From Sphingomonas guangdongensis (GTDB lineage: Bacteria > Pseudomonadota > Alphaproteobacteria > Sphingomonadales > Sphingomonadaceae): DNA of 64,000 nucleotides. The stretch spans positions 558,001 through 622,000 of the forward strand of contig NZ_OBMI01000002.1 of the NCBI RefSeq assembly GCF_900199185.1, read 5' to 3'. A model generated the notes under the pieces. It saw nothing but the letters and a program-made list of their open reading frames with translations, had not been told where the DNA came from and did no database searches. Positions 34,815 to 45,280 of this stretch are shown piece by piece. Numbering within the stretch: the stretch's first letter is position 1; each line of letters starts with the position of its first letter. The position numbers were made by a program, and so were the translations under genes.

Positions 34815-37800
34815 TTAGGCTCCGAGCAGCACCTTCACCGCCGCCTCGAGCTGCGCGTCGTTCCCGGTCAGCGTCTCGCCGAGCGGCCGCTCGACCGTCA
34901 CGTCAACGGGCCGCGGATTGCCTTCCATGTTCTGCCCGCGCGTGTCCTCGATCCGGGTCGAGGGGACGCGCACGCTGGAGCCGTCGATCAGCGGCTCGGC
35001 GCCGGTAAAAATGATCCACCCCGACGTCGGCTGGCCGACGACCTTGCCCAGGCCGAGCGTGCGGTAACCTTCGGTGAAATCCTCCGCGTCCGAGAGCGAA
35101 CTCTCGTTGGTGAGCAGCACCGTTGGCACGCCGAGCGCACGCTGCCCGAGCGCCTGCCGGCTCGGCACCGGGAACAGGTCGCGCGGGGTCATCAGCAGGT
35201 AGTTGCGGCGCGTGAACACGTCGAGCGCGTAGCCGTTGACGAACCCGCCGTTGTTGTTGCGGATGTCGACCACCACGCCCTGCTTGGACTGGTTCTCGGC
35301 GTCGAGATCGAGGTAGAGCTGATCGAGCGAGTCCGAGCTCATGTCGGCGATGTGGACGTAGCCGAGTCGACCGCCCGAGAGCTTGGACACGAGCGCGCGG
35401 CGATCGGCCACCCAGTCGCGATAGGCGAGCCCCGCGGCCGTTGACGCCGAGACGGGGCGCACCGTCACGCTGCGCTGGCCGCCCGTGCCAACGACGCCGA
35501 TCACCACGCGGTCGCCGACCCTGTTCTCCAGCAGCGCGTCGAGGTTGTCAGTCGCGCGGATCGCCCGGCCGTTGATCGCAGCGATCCGCTCGCCCGGGCG
35601 GATGCCGGCGATCGCGGCGGGGCCGAGCGCGATCACCTCGCGCACCACCAGCCCGCGGCCCGACTCGACGGCTGATGCATCAAAGCGGACGCCGAGGTCG
35701 CCCACCCGGTCGTTCGGCAGCGACCCCGGCCCGCTCTGCGGCCGGCCGATCCCCGTGTGGCTGGCGTTCAGCTCCCCGATCATCAGGCTGATCACGCGCC
35801 GCGCCTCATCGGGCGTGCGCGCGCCCGCGAGATAGGGCTGGTAGCGGGTACGCAGCGCCGCCCAATCCTTGCCGTGGAACTTGGGGTCGTAGAAGCGCCG
35901 GTCGAGCACGCCCCACGCCTGATCGAACATCACCTGCTTTTCCATCGCGAAGTCGACGTCCATCGACGCATCGACGTCGATCCCCTTCGGCTTCGGGCCT
36001 TCGAGCGCGGTGGAGAAGATGCGGCCGCCGTCGAGATAGACCAGCGTCTTGCCGTCGCCCGACAGTGCGAAGTCGCCCTTGGGCTTGTCGCTTTGGCTGA
36101 TCTGGACGGGGACCGGCGGCTCCTTCGCCAGCTCGTCGAGGTTGTAGCTGTAGAGGTTGCTCTGGCCGCGCTCCTCCGCCCGGAACACCAGCGTCTTGCC
36201 GTCGCCGCTGATCACCGGGGTATCGGCGCTTAGCCCCAGTGGCAGGATCGTCGCGCGCTCGCGCAGGCCTTCCCACACGATCGTCACCGGCTTGGGTGCG
36301 GGCTTCGCATTGGTCGAAGCTGCGCCCTTGCGCTGCGCCGCCGGCAGCGGTGCCGCCGGCGCGGGCGCCGCCGGTGCGTCGGTCGGCGCGGCGGGCGTGC
36401 CCGGCTGGCGATCGGGCTTGAAGAGGTCGCGGAACACGTCCTCCTTGAAGCGAGGGACATGGGGCAGCAGGTCGACCCGGACGATCTTGGTCTGCTCGCT
36501 GCGCTGCGCGGTGTCGAACAGGATGTAGGTGCCATCCGGTGCCCAGGCGATCTGGCCCATCTGCCCGTTGCCGAGGAAGCTGACCGGTCGCGCCGTGCCG
36601 CCTGCAGCCGGGACGACATGGACGTTGGTGAAGGAGCGGCGGTCGGTCACCGGAAAGGCGATCCACTTGCCGTCGGGCGACCATACCGGCTTCGGTCCGT
36701 AGCGCTCGTCGGTCGCGACGGCGCCGGTGAACAGCAGGCGGTCGGTGCGCGGCTGGCCGGCGGCGGGCAGGGTCACGACGTGGAGCTCGCGATCGTCGAC
36801 CACGTAAGCGGCAGACTTGCCGTCGGGTGCGTAGACCGGCACCGCCGCCACGCCGGCGCTGGTCAGCACGGTTGCACGCTCGCTCGCCACGTCCTGTTCG
36901 ACCAGCACGCGCATGCTGGGTCCGCGCTCGGCGATGTAGAGCAGGCGGCGGCTGTCGGGGGACCAGGCCACCTCGCGCTCGGCGACAGCCGTGTCGGTAA
37001 TGCGCTGCGCGACGCCGCCGTCCTTGGCGGAAGCCGCGAACACCTCGCCGCGGCCGATCACCGCCACCTTCTGCCCGTCGGGGGAGAGTGCGAGTTTCTG
37101 GAAAGCGGGGAGCCGCAGGTGCTGGCGCGGCGGGGTGGCCGGCGCGCCGCGCAACGTGATCGCGACCGGTGCCGCCTGGCCCGTGGCGGGATCGAAGGTC
37201 CAGATCGCCTGATCACGCTCGAATGCGATGAGCCGGCCGTTGCTCGACGGGAACAGCACGCGACCATCGGTGAACCGGGTCAGCTGCGTCGGCTCGCCCC
37301 CGCTCGCCGCGACGCGCCACAGGTTCTCCGTCCCGCCGGCGTCGCTCATGAAGGTAAGAGTGGCGCCGTCGGGCGACCACATCGGCCAGGCGTGGCGCGC
37401 CGGGCGGCCGACGAGCTTGCGGTAGGTGTCGGCCGACTTCATCCAGATCTCGCTCTGGTCGATGTGCGAGCTGCCGTTGCGCCACCACTGGTTACTGCTG
37501 ATCCCACGCGCGACCAGCGCTAGGCTGCGCCCATCCGGGGAGGGTGCCGCATGGAACTCGGACAGGAAGCGTTCGCGGCTGACCTGCACCGGCGTGCCGC
37601 CGGTCGCGGGAATGCGGAAGATGTCGGGCTGACGCCCGACCTCCTGCGCGGCGGAAGCGAAGTAGAGTGCGCGGCCGTCGGGCGACCAGCTGTCGAGCTC
37701 CTCCGTCGCCTCCGCCCAGGTCAGCCGGGTCACCGCGCCGCTCGCCAGGTCGAGCAGGTAGATGTTCGGCGATCCGCCGCGGGTCGAGGTGAAGGCGAGC

Positions 37801-38042
37801 TGGGTGCCGTCGGGCGAGTAGAGCGGCCGACCCTCGGTCGCCGCGTCGCTGACCAGCAGGCGGGCGATGCCGCCACCGCGTGCGACCTCCCAGATGTCAC
37901 CGCCGGAGACGAAGGCGATCGTCTGCCCGTCGGGCGCGATCGTCGGCTCGGCGAAGCTCGCCCGCGCAACCGGTCCATCCTGCGCCATCAGCGGTAGCGG
38001 TGACGCGGCAACCAGCAGCGCGGCGGCAAGGCGACGGATCAT
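34815..38042 (-). CDS. tricorn-type S41 family peptidase
   Basis: 1075 residues with a signal peptide (about 1-20, ending LMAQ). The first 600 residues are propeller repeats with the 'SPDG' signature of TolB/WD-like blades (for example YSPDGTQLAFTS, WSPDGRALYFAS). A Pro/Ala-rich linker (about 510-540) follows. A PDZ-like domain lies at about 790-870 (GIRPGERIAAINGRAI). The C-terminal S41 protease domain has the nucleophile Ser984 in NESSLSDAEDF. The architecture equals the periplasmic tricorn homologues that degrade peptides of intermediate size. It is flanked by a convergent M14 peptidase and followed on the same strand (upstream) by a beta-lactamase-like hydrolase. Confidence 0.93.
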   Translation of the reverse strand: MIRRLAAALLVAASPLPLMAQDGPVARASFAEPTIAPDGQTIAFVSGGDIWEVARGGGIARLLVSDAATEGRPLYSPDGTQLAFTSTRGGSPNIYLLDLASGAVTRLTWAEATEELDSWSPDGRALYFASAAQEVGRQPDIFRIPATGGTPVQVSRERFLSEFHAAPSPDGRSLALVARGISSNQWWRNGSSHIDQSEIWMKSADTYRKLVGRPARHAWPMWSPDGATLTFMSDAGGTENLWRVAASGGEPTQLTRFTDGRVLFPSSNGRLIAFERDQAIWTFDPATGQAAPVAITLRGAPATPPRQHLRLPAFQKLALSPDGQKVAVIGRGEVFAASAKDGGVAQRITDTAVAEREVAWSPDSRRLLYIAERGPSMRVLVEQDVASERATVLTSAGVAAVPVYAPDGKSAAYVVDDRELHVVTLPAAGQPRTDRLLFTGAVATDERYGPKPVWSPDGKWIAFPVTDRRSFTNVHVVPAAGGTARPVSFLGNGQMGQIAWAPDGTYILFDTAQRSEQTKIVRVDLLPHVPRFKEDVFRDLFKPDRQPGTPAAPTDAPAAPAPAAPLPAAQRKGAASTNAKPAPKPVTIVWEGLRERATILPLGLSADTPVISGDGKTLVFRAEERGQSNLYSYNLDELAKEPPVPVQISQSDKPKGDFALSGDGKTLVYLDGGRIFSTALEGPKPKGIDVDASMDVDFAMEKQVMFDQAWGVLDRRFYDPKFHGKDWAALRTRYQPYLAGARTPDEARRVISLMIGELNASHTGIGRPQSGPGSLPNDRVGDLGVRFDASAVESGRGLVVREVIALGPAAIAGIRPGERIAAINGRAIRATDNLDALLENRVGDRVVIGVVGTGGQRSVTVRPVSASTAAGLAYRDWVADRRALVSKLSGGRLGYVHIADMSSDSLDQLYLDLDAENQSKQGVVVDIRNNNGGFVNGYALDVFTRRNYLLMTPRDLFPVPSRQALGQRALGVPTVLLTNESSLSDAEDFTEGYRTLGLGKVVGQPTSGWIIFTGAEPLIDGSSVRVPSTRIEDTRGQNMEGNPRPVDVTVERPLGETLTGNDAQLEAAVKVLLGA

Positions 38043-38081
38043 GGTTGTTCCCCCCGGAGTCAGGCGCGCACTACAGCCCAG

Positions 38082-39293
38082 TCAGCGCGGGGCGGCAAGG
38101 CCTGGCTGATCCAGGGCGGCAAGCACGGCGGTGTGGATGTCGCGGCGCGCTGCCCCGATCAGCGCATTGTCGCGGGTGGGGTTCACCCGGTTGGTGAGCA
38201 GGATGACGTACGCGCCGCGCGCGCGGTCGATGTAGAGCGAGGTGCCGGTGAAGCCGGTGTGCATGATCGCGCCCGGGCTGGCGAGCGGCCCCGCGAACCC
38301 CTTCGTCGCGCCGGGCGTGTCCCAGCCGAGCGCGCGCGACGTACCGGGCGGGAGCGGCTGCGGTGTCGCAAAGGCGGCGATCGTCTCCGCCCGCACCATC
38401 TGGCGTCCCTTGATCCGACCGCTATCGAGGATCATCTGGGCGAAGCGCGACAGGTCCTGCGCGGTCGCGAACAGACCGGCGTGGCCGGCGACTCCGCCCA
38501 GCGCAAAGGCGTTCTCGTCATGCACCTCGCCGCGCAGCAGGCGGTGCCGCCAGGACGTGTCGCGCTCGGTCGGCGCGATGCGGTCGCGCAGGTCCGAAGG
38601 CGGGTTGAAGCGGGTGTCGGTCATTCCGAGCGGCGTGAAGATGCGCCGCGCGGCGAAGCGGTCGAGCCGCTCCCCCGACACCGCCGCGACGATGTCGGCG
38701 AGCAGGATCATGTTCTCGTCACGGTACTGGAAGTGCGTGCCGGGCGGCCACGCCACGTCCATGATATCGATGATCCGGCGCATCGCCGCCGGATCGGTCG
38801 TATCGCGCCAGAGCTGCACCTCGCGAAACAGCCCGCTGCTGTGCGCGAGCAGGTGGCGCACCAGGATACGATCGTGCTTCGCGCCCCTGCCGAACGCCGG
38901 CAAGTAGCGGACGACGGGAGCGTCGAGATCGAGCGTGCCCGCATCCACCAGGATCATCGCCGCGGTGGTGGTCGCGACGACCTTGGTGAGCGAGGCGAGG
39001 TCGAAGATCGTGTCGCTCCGCATCGGCGCGGCATCGTCGGCCTGCTCGATCCGGCCGACGGCACGGATCGCGACGAGGCGGCCGCCGCGGCCCACCGCCA
39101 GCACCGCGCCGGGGAACGCGCCCTGCGCGACCCACGCCTCTACCCGCGCGAACGCGGGAGCGAAAGTCGGCGCGGCGACCGTTGCGGCCGGGATGACTGC
39201 AGGCCGCGAGGCGCAGGACGCTAGGATCGCGAGCAGCGCCGCGGTGGCGACGCTTGCCCGAATCCGTCGGCTGCTCGCACGCATCGTAATCAT
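38082..39293 (-). CDS. serine hydrolase, class C beta-lactamase fold (PF00144), lipoprotein
   Basis: 403 residues from ATG 39293 (ATG 39284 is also possible). A lipobox-like LAILASC near residue 27 suggests an envelope lipoprotein. The nucleophile and base are Ser101 and Lys104 in SLTK; a Tyr in FQYRDEN (about 190) could serve as the YxN-like element, and HTGFTG near the C-terminus replaces the KTG box. The combination points to the esterase/D-aminopeptidase/EstB group rather than to a resistance beta-lactamase. Likely substrates are D-amino-acid peptides or esters. It is the gene upstream of the S41 peptidase, separated by 39 bp, so co-transcription is likely. Confidence 0.9.
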   Translation of the reverse strand: MITMRASSRRIRASVATAALLAILASCASRPAVIPAATVAAPTFAPAFARVEAWVAQGAFPGAVLAVGRGGRLVAIRAVGRIEQADDAAPMRSDTIFDLASLTKVVATTTAAMILVDAGTLDLDAPVVRYLPAFGRGAKHDRILVRHLLAHSSGLFREVQLWRDTTDPAAMRRIIDIMDVAWPPGTHFQYRDENMILLADIVAAVSGERLDRFAARRIFTPLGMTDTRFNPPSDLRDRIAPTERDTSWRHRLLRGEVHDENAFALGGVAGHAGLFATAQDLSRFAQMILDSGRIKGRQMVRAETIAAFATPQPLPPGTSRALGWDTPGATKGFAGPLASPGAIMHTGFTGTSLYIDRARGAYVILLTNRVNPTRDNALIGAARRDIHTAVLAALDQPGLAAPR

Positions 39294-39365
39294 GCGCGGA
39301 CGGTCGCCGACCCGTCGCGGCCGGTCAATCGCCGCCCGCCGGTCGCGGACAGGCGGCGGCGACGA

Positions 39366-42300
39366 TCAGAACAGGCGACCGGTCTTGATGTTCAGCCCGA
39401 TGAAGAAGGACCGGCCGTAAGGGCTGACCGGGTAGGCCGAGTTGGTCGGGTAAGGCTTCACGTTCGTCAGATTGTTCAGCCCGCCGTACAGCGTAAAGCG
39501 GTCGCTCGCGTCGATGGTGAACGACACGTCGTGGACGTACTTGGCACCGGCGAGCCCGGCCGGCCCCGCCACCACGTCGGCGGTCTCCGCCTCGACCCCG
39601 GCGAGATATTGCGAGTCGATGTACTGGAGGCGGTAGCCGATCCCGACCGGGCCGTTGCGCCAGCTGACCGATCCGGTCGCCGACCATTCGGGCCGGCCCT
39701 GCTCGCGCAGCTCCGGATCGATGAAGCTCGGATCGCTCGGGTTGAAGAAGAAGTTCAGCCGCCGCACCCAGTTGCCCGATCCGCGCAGCTGGATCTGGTT
39801 GTCGCCGAGCGCGAAGCTGTAGCTGATGTTGGCGTCGACGCCCGCGGTCTCGATTCGACCGAAGTTCAGCTGCTGCTGGCGCAGGAACGACAGGCCGAGG
39901 AAGGTCGGCGAGCCCTGCGTGCGGTTACGCTCGAACAGGTCGCAGTAGATGTTGTCGAGGCTGGCGCTGTCGTAGCAGCTGTCGACGATGTCCTGTGCCG
40001 AAACCGCGCTGATCGCGTTCTCGATCGAGATGTCGTAATAGTCGCCGCTGATCGTCAGCCCGGGCAGGAAGCGCGGCGCGAGCACCAGCCCAGCGGTCCA
40101 GGTCGTCGCCGTCTCCTCGCTCAGGTCCGGATTGCCGCCGGTCGTGCCGGAGAAGCGCGCCGTCAGCGGATCGTTGAACCCGACCGGCAGACCGTCGGCG
40201 ACGCAATTCGCCTGCCGCCTGGCGCCCGCCGCGGCATCGGAGGTCGTGAGCGCGGCGATCTGCGCGGCGTCGCACGGATCGGCCGGGCGGAACACGGTGC
40301 CCTGTGTCGGGTCGAACAGCTCGGCGATGTTGGGCGCGCGGATCGCGCGCGCATAGGTCCCGCGCACGCGTATGTCGGGGATCGGTGCATAGATGCCGTT
40401 GACGTTCCAGGTGAAGGTGTCGCCGACGGTCGAATAGTGCGAGAAGCGCCCCGCGCCCGACAGCTCCAGCGTCTCGAAGAACGGTCGGTCGGACAGGATC
40501 GGCAGCCGGAGCTCGCCGTAGACCTCGTACACGTCGAACTCGCCGCCGGAGTTAAAGGTGCGGGTCTGCGCGTCGAACACCAGCGACTGGTTGGAGCTCA
40601 GGTCGCCGATGAACTGACCTGCTAGTCCTGCCGGCGCGCTGTCGGGGATGGTGCCGAGCGCCAGCGGATCGAAGCGGGTACGGCTTTCCTCTTTACGGTA
40701 CTCCGCGCCGATCGCGAACTGGGGCGCACCGCCGGGCAGGCTGAAGAAGCCGCCGGTGTCGCCGACCAGGCTGGCCGACGCGACATACTGGCGCAGCGAC
40801 GCGCGGGTCGTCGTCGGTGTGGTGATGAAGTCGACCGCTTCCTGGCTGACCGAGTTGACGCCGTTGAAGAGCGACGCCGGCCGGCAGCTGCCGTCGCCGG
40901 GGCGGAAGGTGAAGAAGCCGCCCTCGATGAAGGAAAAGAATTCCGAGCCCACATAGGGGGTTGGATCGACGTCGGAGCGGCAGCCGATCGTGCCGTTGGG
41001 CAGCCGCACCGCGTCGATCGATGCGAACAGCCGGTCGTACAGTACCGAGTTGGAGAACGTCACCGCGGAGTCGGTCCGCCCGTAGGTGCCCGACACCTCG
41101 TAGCGTAGGTGCGGCGACAGGTCGCCGCGCAGGCCGGCCACGCCGCGATAGGTGTCGCGGTCGGCGGTGGTGATGCCCGGCCCGAGATCGAGGAAGTCCC
41201 GCGAGACGCGCAGGCCCCCGCCGGCCGCGGCATCGGCGGCGAGCTGGGCCGGGATGTACGGGTTGTCGGGCGCGATGAAGAGCGAGTCGTAGAAGGTGTT
41301 GTAGTTGTTGCGGCTGGTCGTCTCCGAGCGGACGTACTTGGCCTCGAAGAACGCCTCCACCGCGCTGCTCACCTCGAAGCTGCCGAGCAGGTTGACGTTG
41401 AAGCGCTGGTTGCCGGGGATCAGCGAGGCCTGGCTGGTCCGCTCCGGCGCGCCGTCGCCGCCGAACTGGTTGGAGCCCGACGCAATGATGCCATCGCGGA
41501 AGATGCGCACCGTGCCGTCCGGGTTGGACACGTAGCAGCCGCCGTAGAAGTTCGGCACGGTGGTCGCGCCGATGTAGCTTTCCTGGCAGTCGGGTACGCC
41601 GTTGCGGTTCACGTCGGCGGTGAACTGCTCGTAATCGTTGCGCGCGATCAGCCCCGACGAGGAGGAGATCGCGAAGGCGGGAAAGGCCGAGAAGGCGAGC
41701 GAGGGCGCATTCGTCGCGCGATCGATCAGCGCCTGTTCGGCCGCGGTCGGCGTGCGGCCGGGAAAGAAGGTTGCGAACTGCGCCGCGGTCGGGATCGCGA
41801 AACCGATCGGGTAGCGGCCCGACGCCGTGCTGTAGCGCGCGAAGAAGTTGGGCGTGGCGGCGGCCGAGATGTCGCCGGTCTGGAAGCGGCGATCGGGGCT
41901 GGGATAGGTCTGGCCGGTGTTGAAGCGGCCGTTGTCGCGGGTGTAGTCGCGGTCGCCGAACAGGATCTCCTGCTGGTTCGCGTATCCGAACGCGAAGGTC
42001 AGGTTGCCGCGGCCGTCCGCGAAGTTCGCGCCCGCGACCAGGTCCGCGCTGAAGGTCCGCCCGTCACCTTCGCCCGAGATGCCCTGCTGAAGGTTGAGGT
42101 CGAGCCCCTCGAACTTGCGCTTCAGCACATAGTTCACGACTCCGGTCACCGCGTCGGCACCGTAGACGGCGGAGGCACCGCCGGACAGGACGTCGACCCG
42201 CTCGATCAGCGCGTTGGGTATCGTCGCCACGTCGACGATCTGCGAGCCCGCCACGCCCGACACGTGACGCCGGCCGTTGACCACCACCAGTGTGCGGTTA

Positions 42301-42647
42301 GCCCCCATGCCGCGCAGGTCGAGCGTCGCCTGACCGATGCCGCCCGCGCCACGCTCGATCGAGTCGCTGATGGTTCCCGAGTTCGACAGCGCCGGGATCT
42401 CGCGCAGCGCCTCCGTCGCATCGATCTGGCCGGTCAGGCGGATGTCGGCGGCCGTGATGGTCGAGATGGGGGAGGGGGCGACCTCGTTCGGGTCGCGCGC
42501 CAGGCGGGTGCCGGTGACGACGATCTCGCCGTCGCTCTCGGGCGGGGTGGGTGGCGGCACGTCCTGCGCGACGGCGGGCATCGCGCCCAGCCAGGCGATA
42601 GCGGAGCCGAGATACAGGGCGCGGCGGAAACGAACGGCGTGCGACAT
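39366..42647 (-). CDS. TonB-dependent receptor
   Basis: 1093 residues with a signal peptide (about 1-28, ending AVAQ). A TonB box (GEIVVTGTRLAR, about 40-51) precedes the plug with LDLRGMGANRTLVVVNGRRH and LIERVDVLSGGASAVYGADA. A long barrel ends in FFIGLNIKTGRLF with C-terminal Phe. Several Cys pairs in extracellular loops (for example DSCYDSASLDNIYC) suggest disulfide-tied loops. It lies on the same strand as, and upstream of, the beta-lactamase-like and S41 genes, and between two peptidase groups. The likely role is uptake of oligopeptides or other hydrolysis products. Spacing to the next gene is 72 bp. Confidence 0.95.
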   Translation of the reverse strand: MSHAVRFRRALYLGSAIAWLGAMPAVAQDVPPPTPPESDGEIVVTGTRLARDPNEVAPSPISTITAADIRLTGQIDATEALREIPALSNSGTISDSIERGAGGIGQATLDLRGMGANRTLVVVNGRRHVSGVAGSQIVDVATIPNALIERVDVLSGGASAVYGADAVTGVVNYVLKRKFEGLDLNLQQGISGEGDGRTFSADLVAGANFADGRGNLTFAFGYANQQEILFGDRDYTRDNGRFNTGQTYPSPDRRFQTGDISAAATPNFFARYSTASGRYPIGFAIPTAAQFATFFPGRTPTAAEQALIDRATNAPSLAFSAFPAFAISSSSGLIARNDYEQFTADVNRNGVPDCQESYIGATTVPNFYGGCYVSNPDGTVRIFRDGIIASGSNQFGGDGAPERTSQASLIPGNQRFNVNLLGSFEVSSAVEAFFEAKYVRSETTSRNNYNTFYDSLFIAPDNPYIPAQLAADAAAGGGLRVSRDFLDLGPGITTADRDTYRGVAGLRGDLSPHLRYEVSGTYGRTDSAVTFSNSVLYDRLFASIDAVRLPNGTIGCRSDVDPTPYVGSEFFSFIEGGFFTFRPGDGSCRPASLFNGVNSVSQEAVDFITTPTTTRASLRQYVASASLVGDTGGFFSLPGGAPQFAIGAEYRKEESRTRFDPLALGTIPDSAPAGLAGQFIGDLSSNQSLVFDAQTRTFNSGGEFDVYEVYGELRLPILSDRPFFETLELSGAGRFSHYSTVGDTFTWNVNGIYAPIPDIRVRGTYARAIRAPNIAELFDPTQGTVFRPADPCDAAQIAALTTSDAAAGARRQANCVADGLPVGFNDPLTARFSGTTGGNPDLSEETATTWTAGLVLAPRFLPGLTISGDYYDISIENAISAVSAQDIVDSCYDSASLDNIYCDLFERNRTQGSPTFLGLSFLRQQQLNFGRIETAGVDANISYSFALGDNQIQLRGSGNWVRRLNFFFNPSDPSFIDPELREQGRPEWSATGSVSWRNGPVGIGYRLQYIDSQYLAGVEAETADVVAGPAGLAGAKYVHDVSFTIDASDRFTLYGGLNNLTNVKPYPTNSAYPVSPYGRSFFIGLNIKTGRLF

Positions 42648-42838
42648 GACGATCCCCTTGTCAAAGCGTGAGCCCCGCCGTTCGCCGCCCGAGGGCGACG
42701 TGATTGGCGGAGTTCCTCCTGCTCCGAACAGGTGATCGCTCGCGGCGGCCCTCCTGGGACGTCTCGCGACCGACGCGCTGCGGTGGCGTCGTTATCCGGT
42801 CAGTTGCTGCGCTGCGTCAAGACTGCAAACCGTAACAA

Positions 42839-45280
42839 TCACTTGCTGGCGGTCTGCTTCAGTGCGGCCGGCTTGACGTAGCGGTCGAGCCAGTCGGTCA
42901 TCTGCCACAGCGTCTCGCTCGTCGACTCCATCGCGCGGTAACCGTGCGGCTCGTTCGGCAGCACGACGTAGCGCACCGTCGCGCCATTGCCCTTGAGCGC
43001 AGCGTACATCCGCTCCGACTGGACCGGAAACGTGCCCGAATTGTCGTCGGCGCCGCCGTGGATCAGCAGGATCGGCTCGTTGATCTTGTTGGCGTAGGTG
43101 AAGGGGCTCATCTCCGTATAGGTCGGCGTCGCCTGCCAGTAGGTGCGCTGCTCCGCCTGGAAGCCGAACGGCGTGAGCGTCCGGTTGTACGCGCCCGACC
43201 GCGCGATCCCGGCGCGGAACAGGTCGGTGTGGGCGAGCAGGTTCGCGGTCATGAATGCGCCGTAGCTGTGACCGCCGACCGCCATCCGGGTGCGGTCGGC
43301 GACGCCCATGTTGACGACCGCATCGACCGCCGCCTGCGCATCGTCCTGCAGCTGTTTCACATAGGTGTCATTCGGCTCCGCTCCGTTCGCGCCGATGATC
43401 GGCATCGCGGGATTGTCGAGCACGGCATAGCCCTGCGTCAGCAGGAAGAGGTGGCTGATCCCGCGCGGCCGGGTGAAGCGGTTGCCCTCGTCCACCGTCT
43501 GCCCGGCGACGGCCGCGTCGGTGTACTCGGCCGGATAGGCCCACAGCACGGTCGGCAGCGGGCCGTCACGCTTCGCGTTGTAGCCGGCGGGCAGGTAGAG
43601 CGTGCCCGACAGCGGCAGGCCATCGGCGCGCTTGTAGGTGATCGACTGCTTGGTCACGCCCGCGAACACCGGCGCGGGATCGGGGAAGCTGGTCACCGCC
43701 TGCGGCTTTCCGCCGCCGACCGTCTCGATAACGTAGTTGGGAGCGAGCTTAGCGCTCTCCCGCCGGGTCAGGATGCGCTTGCCGGTGTCGTCGAGCAGCG
43801 CGACGACCGGCTGGTAGTAGGGCGCCTTGGCGGTCCAGAGCCGCACCGGCGCGCCGCCCGCGACTGGCATGCGCGCGAGGAACGGAAAGGCGCCGGCCTT
43901 GGTCGCGCCCTCGCCGGACACGAACACGGCTTGGTTGTCGGGCGTGAACTGCATCACCGGCTTGCCGGCGGCGTTGGCCTCCAGCATCGGATCGCCGGGA
44001 TCGCCGTACTGGTCCTGGTAGTTGCGGGTCAGCAGCAGGCGAGCCTCGCCCCGCGCGCCCGGGGCCACGGCATAGCGCCGCTCGGTACGGGTCCGCCACT
44101 CGCGATCGGTGATCATCGCGAAGCCGTCACTCCCCCAGTAAGTGGCGCCGTAGCGCTTCTGGACGTCGGCGAGCTTGACCGGCGCCGCGCTGAACGGCGC
44201 GGCCTGAAGGTAGACGCGGTCGTGGAAGGGAACATTCGCCTTCGGATCGCCGCCGTCCTGCGCCTCCGCCCAAGCGAGCGTCGCCGGTGCGTCCGAGCGC
44301 CACTCGACCTCGCGCGGGCCCTTCACTGTCGCATCGAAGTCGACTGGCACGTCGTCCGCCAGCGGGCGATCGACAATCGTGCGGACCGCCTGACCGTCGA
44401 TTCCGGACACCGCGATTTCGGTCGGAAAGAAATACGCGGGCAGCAGGTAGCTGTACGGCCGCTTCAGCCGCTCGGTGAGCAGATAGCGGCCATCGGGCGA
44501 GACGGAGAAGGAGCGGTAGAGCCCGGCCGGCTTGACGACCGTCGGCGATGACCCGTCGACCCCCACCCGGGTCAGCGTGCCCGCGAAATAATAGTCGAAC
44601 AGCGCCTCGTCCTGGCTGCTGGCGAGCAGGTCCTGATAGGTGCGCGCGGCCGAGCGTCGCGCGGTGCTCTCCTGCACGATCGGCCCGGCGGGCGTGGTGG
44701 TCGCCGCCGGCACCGGCCCGCGGGCGGCATCGACGGTGCGGACGATCAGCCCGCTGCTGTCGGGCAGCCACTCGTACGCGCTGCCAAACGCCATGTTGAC
44801 ACCCTTCAGCAGCGGCGCGGCCCGGCCGTCGAGCGTCGCGGCCCACAGCGTCAGCCCGGTCGGCTCCTGCGCGACCATCGCCAGGCGCTTGCCGTCGGGC
44901 GACCAGCTCGGCGCGGTGAAGCGGGTGCCGGCGGGCAGTGCCACCGTCACCTCGCGGCCACTCGCCACGTCCTTCAGCGTCAGACCGGTCAGCCACTGGA
45001 CGCGCACTTCGGCCTGGCCGTTGGTCGCGGGATCGATCCGGTAGCCGCCGAGCCGCAGGATCGGCTTCGACAGGTTGGCGATGCTCGGCAGGTTCTCGCG
45101 CGCCAGCACTGCCAGCGTGCGATGGTCGGGGCTCAGCGCGACGGCGGGCGTCTGCGGTGCCTCCAGGATCCGGGCGATCGCATCTGGCGCGCGGTGGTAG
45201 GTCGCGGGCGTGTCCTGCGCCGCGAGCGGCTGGGCGGCGACGGAGGCGAGCAGCAGGGAAAGGGCGGGGACGAGGCGCAT
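42839..45280 (-). CDS. S9-family serine peptidase, glutamyl endopeptidase-like
   Basis: 813 residues from ATG 45280, which gives a clear signal peptide (RLVPALSLLLASVAAQPLAAQ); the frame is open upstream but without signal character. A propeller domain (about 30-520, with SPDHRTLAV and SPDGKRLAM repeats) is followed by the alpha/beta hydrolase with Ser672 in GGHSYGAF, Asp near 745 (HGGADDNSG) and His779 (PNEPHGY). The overall form, including AYPAEYTDA and RGISHLFLLTQGYAVL, matches the plant/bacterial glutamyl endopeptidase branch of S9. Periplasmic, processing peptides after Glu or similar residues. It is upstream of the 39-kb TonB receptor on the same strand. Confidence 0.9.
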   Translation of the reverse strand: MRLVPALSLLLASVAAQPLAAQDTPATYHRAPDAIARILEAPQTPAVALSPDHRTLAVLARENLPSIANLSKPILRLGGYRIDPATNGQAEVRVQWLTGLTLKDVASGREVTVALPAGTRFTAPSWSPDGKRLAMVAQEPTGLTLWAATLDGRAAPLLKGVNMAFGSAYEWLPDSSGLIVRTVDAARGPVPAATTTPAGPIVQESTARRSAARTYQDLLASSQDEALFDYYFAGTLTRVGVDGSSPTVVKPAGLYRSFSVSPDGRYLLTERLKRPYSYLLPAYFFPTEIAVSGIDGQAVRTIVDRPLADDVPVDFDATVKGPREVEWRSDAPATLAWAEAQDGGDPKANVPFHDRVYLQAAPFSAAPVKLADVQKRYGATYWGSDGFAMITDREWRTRTERRYAVAPGARGEARLLLTRNYQDQYGDPGDPMLEANAAGKPVMQFTPDNQAVFVSGEGATKAGAFPFLARMPVAGGAPVRLWTAKAPYYQPVVALLDDTGKRILTRRESAKLAPNYVIETVGGGKPQAVTSFPDPAPVFAGVTKQSITYKRADGLPLSGTLYLPAGYNAKRDGPLPTVLWAYPAEYTDAAVAGQTVDEGNRFTRPRGISHLFLLTQGYAVLDNPAMPIIGANGAEPNDTYVKQLQDDAQAAVDAVVNMGVADRTRMAVGGHSYGAFMTANLLAHTDLFRAGIARSGAYNRTLTPFGFQAEQRTYWQATPTYTEMSPFTYANKINEPILLIHGGADDNSGTFPVQSERMYAALKGNGATVRYVVLPNEPHGYRAMESTSETLWQMTDWLDRYVKPAALKQTASK

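Noticed and set aside
38082..39293. Antibiotic-resistance beta-lactamase
   Set aside because: The SLTK motif is present, but the KTG box is replaced by HTG and the context is peptide hydrolases; it fits the esterase/aminopeptidase branch better.
41109..42671. Plus-strand open frame of 520 codons opposite the TonB receptor
   Set aside because: Arg/Gly-rich, no recognisable fold; antisense shadow of the receptor, whose plug and barrel motifs are clear.
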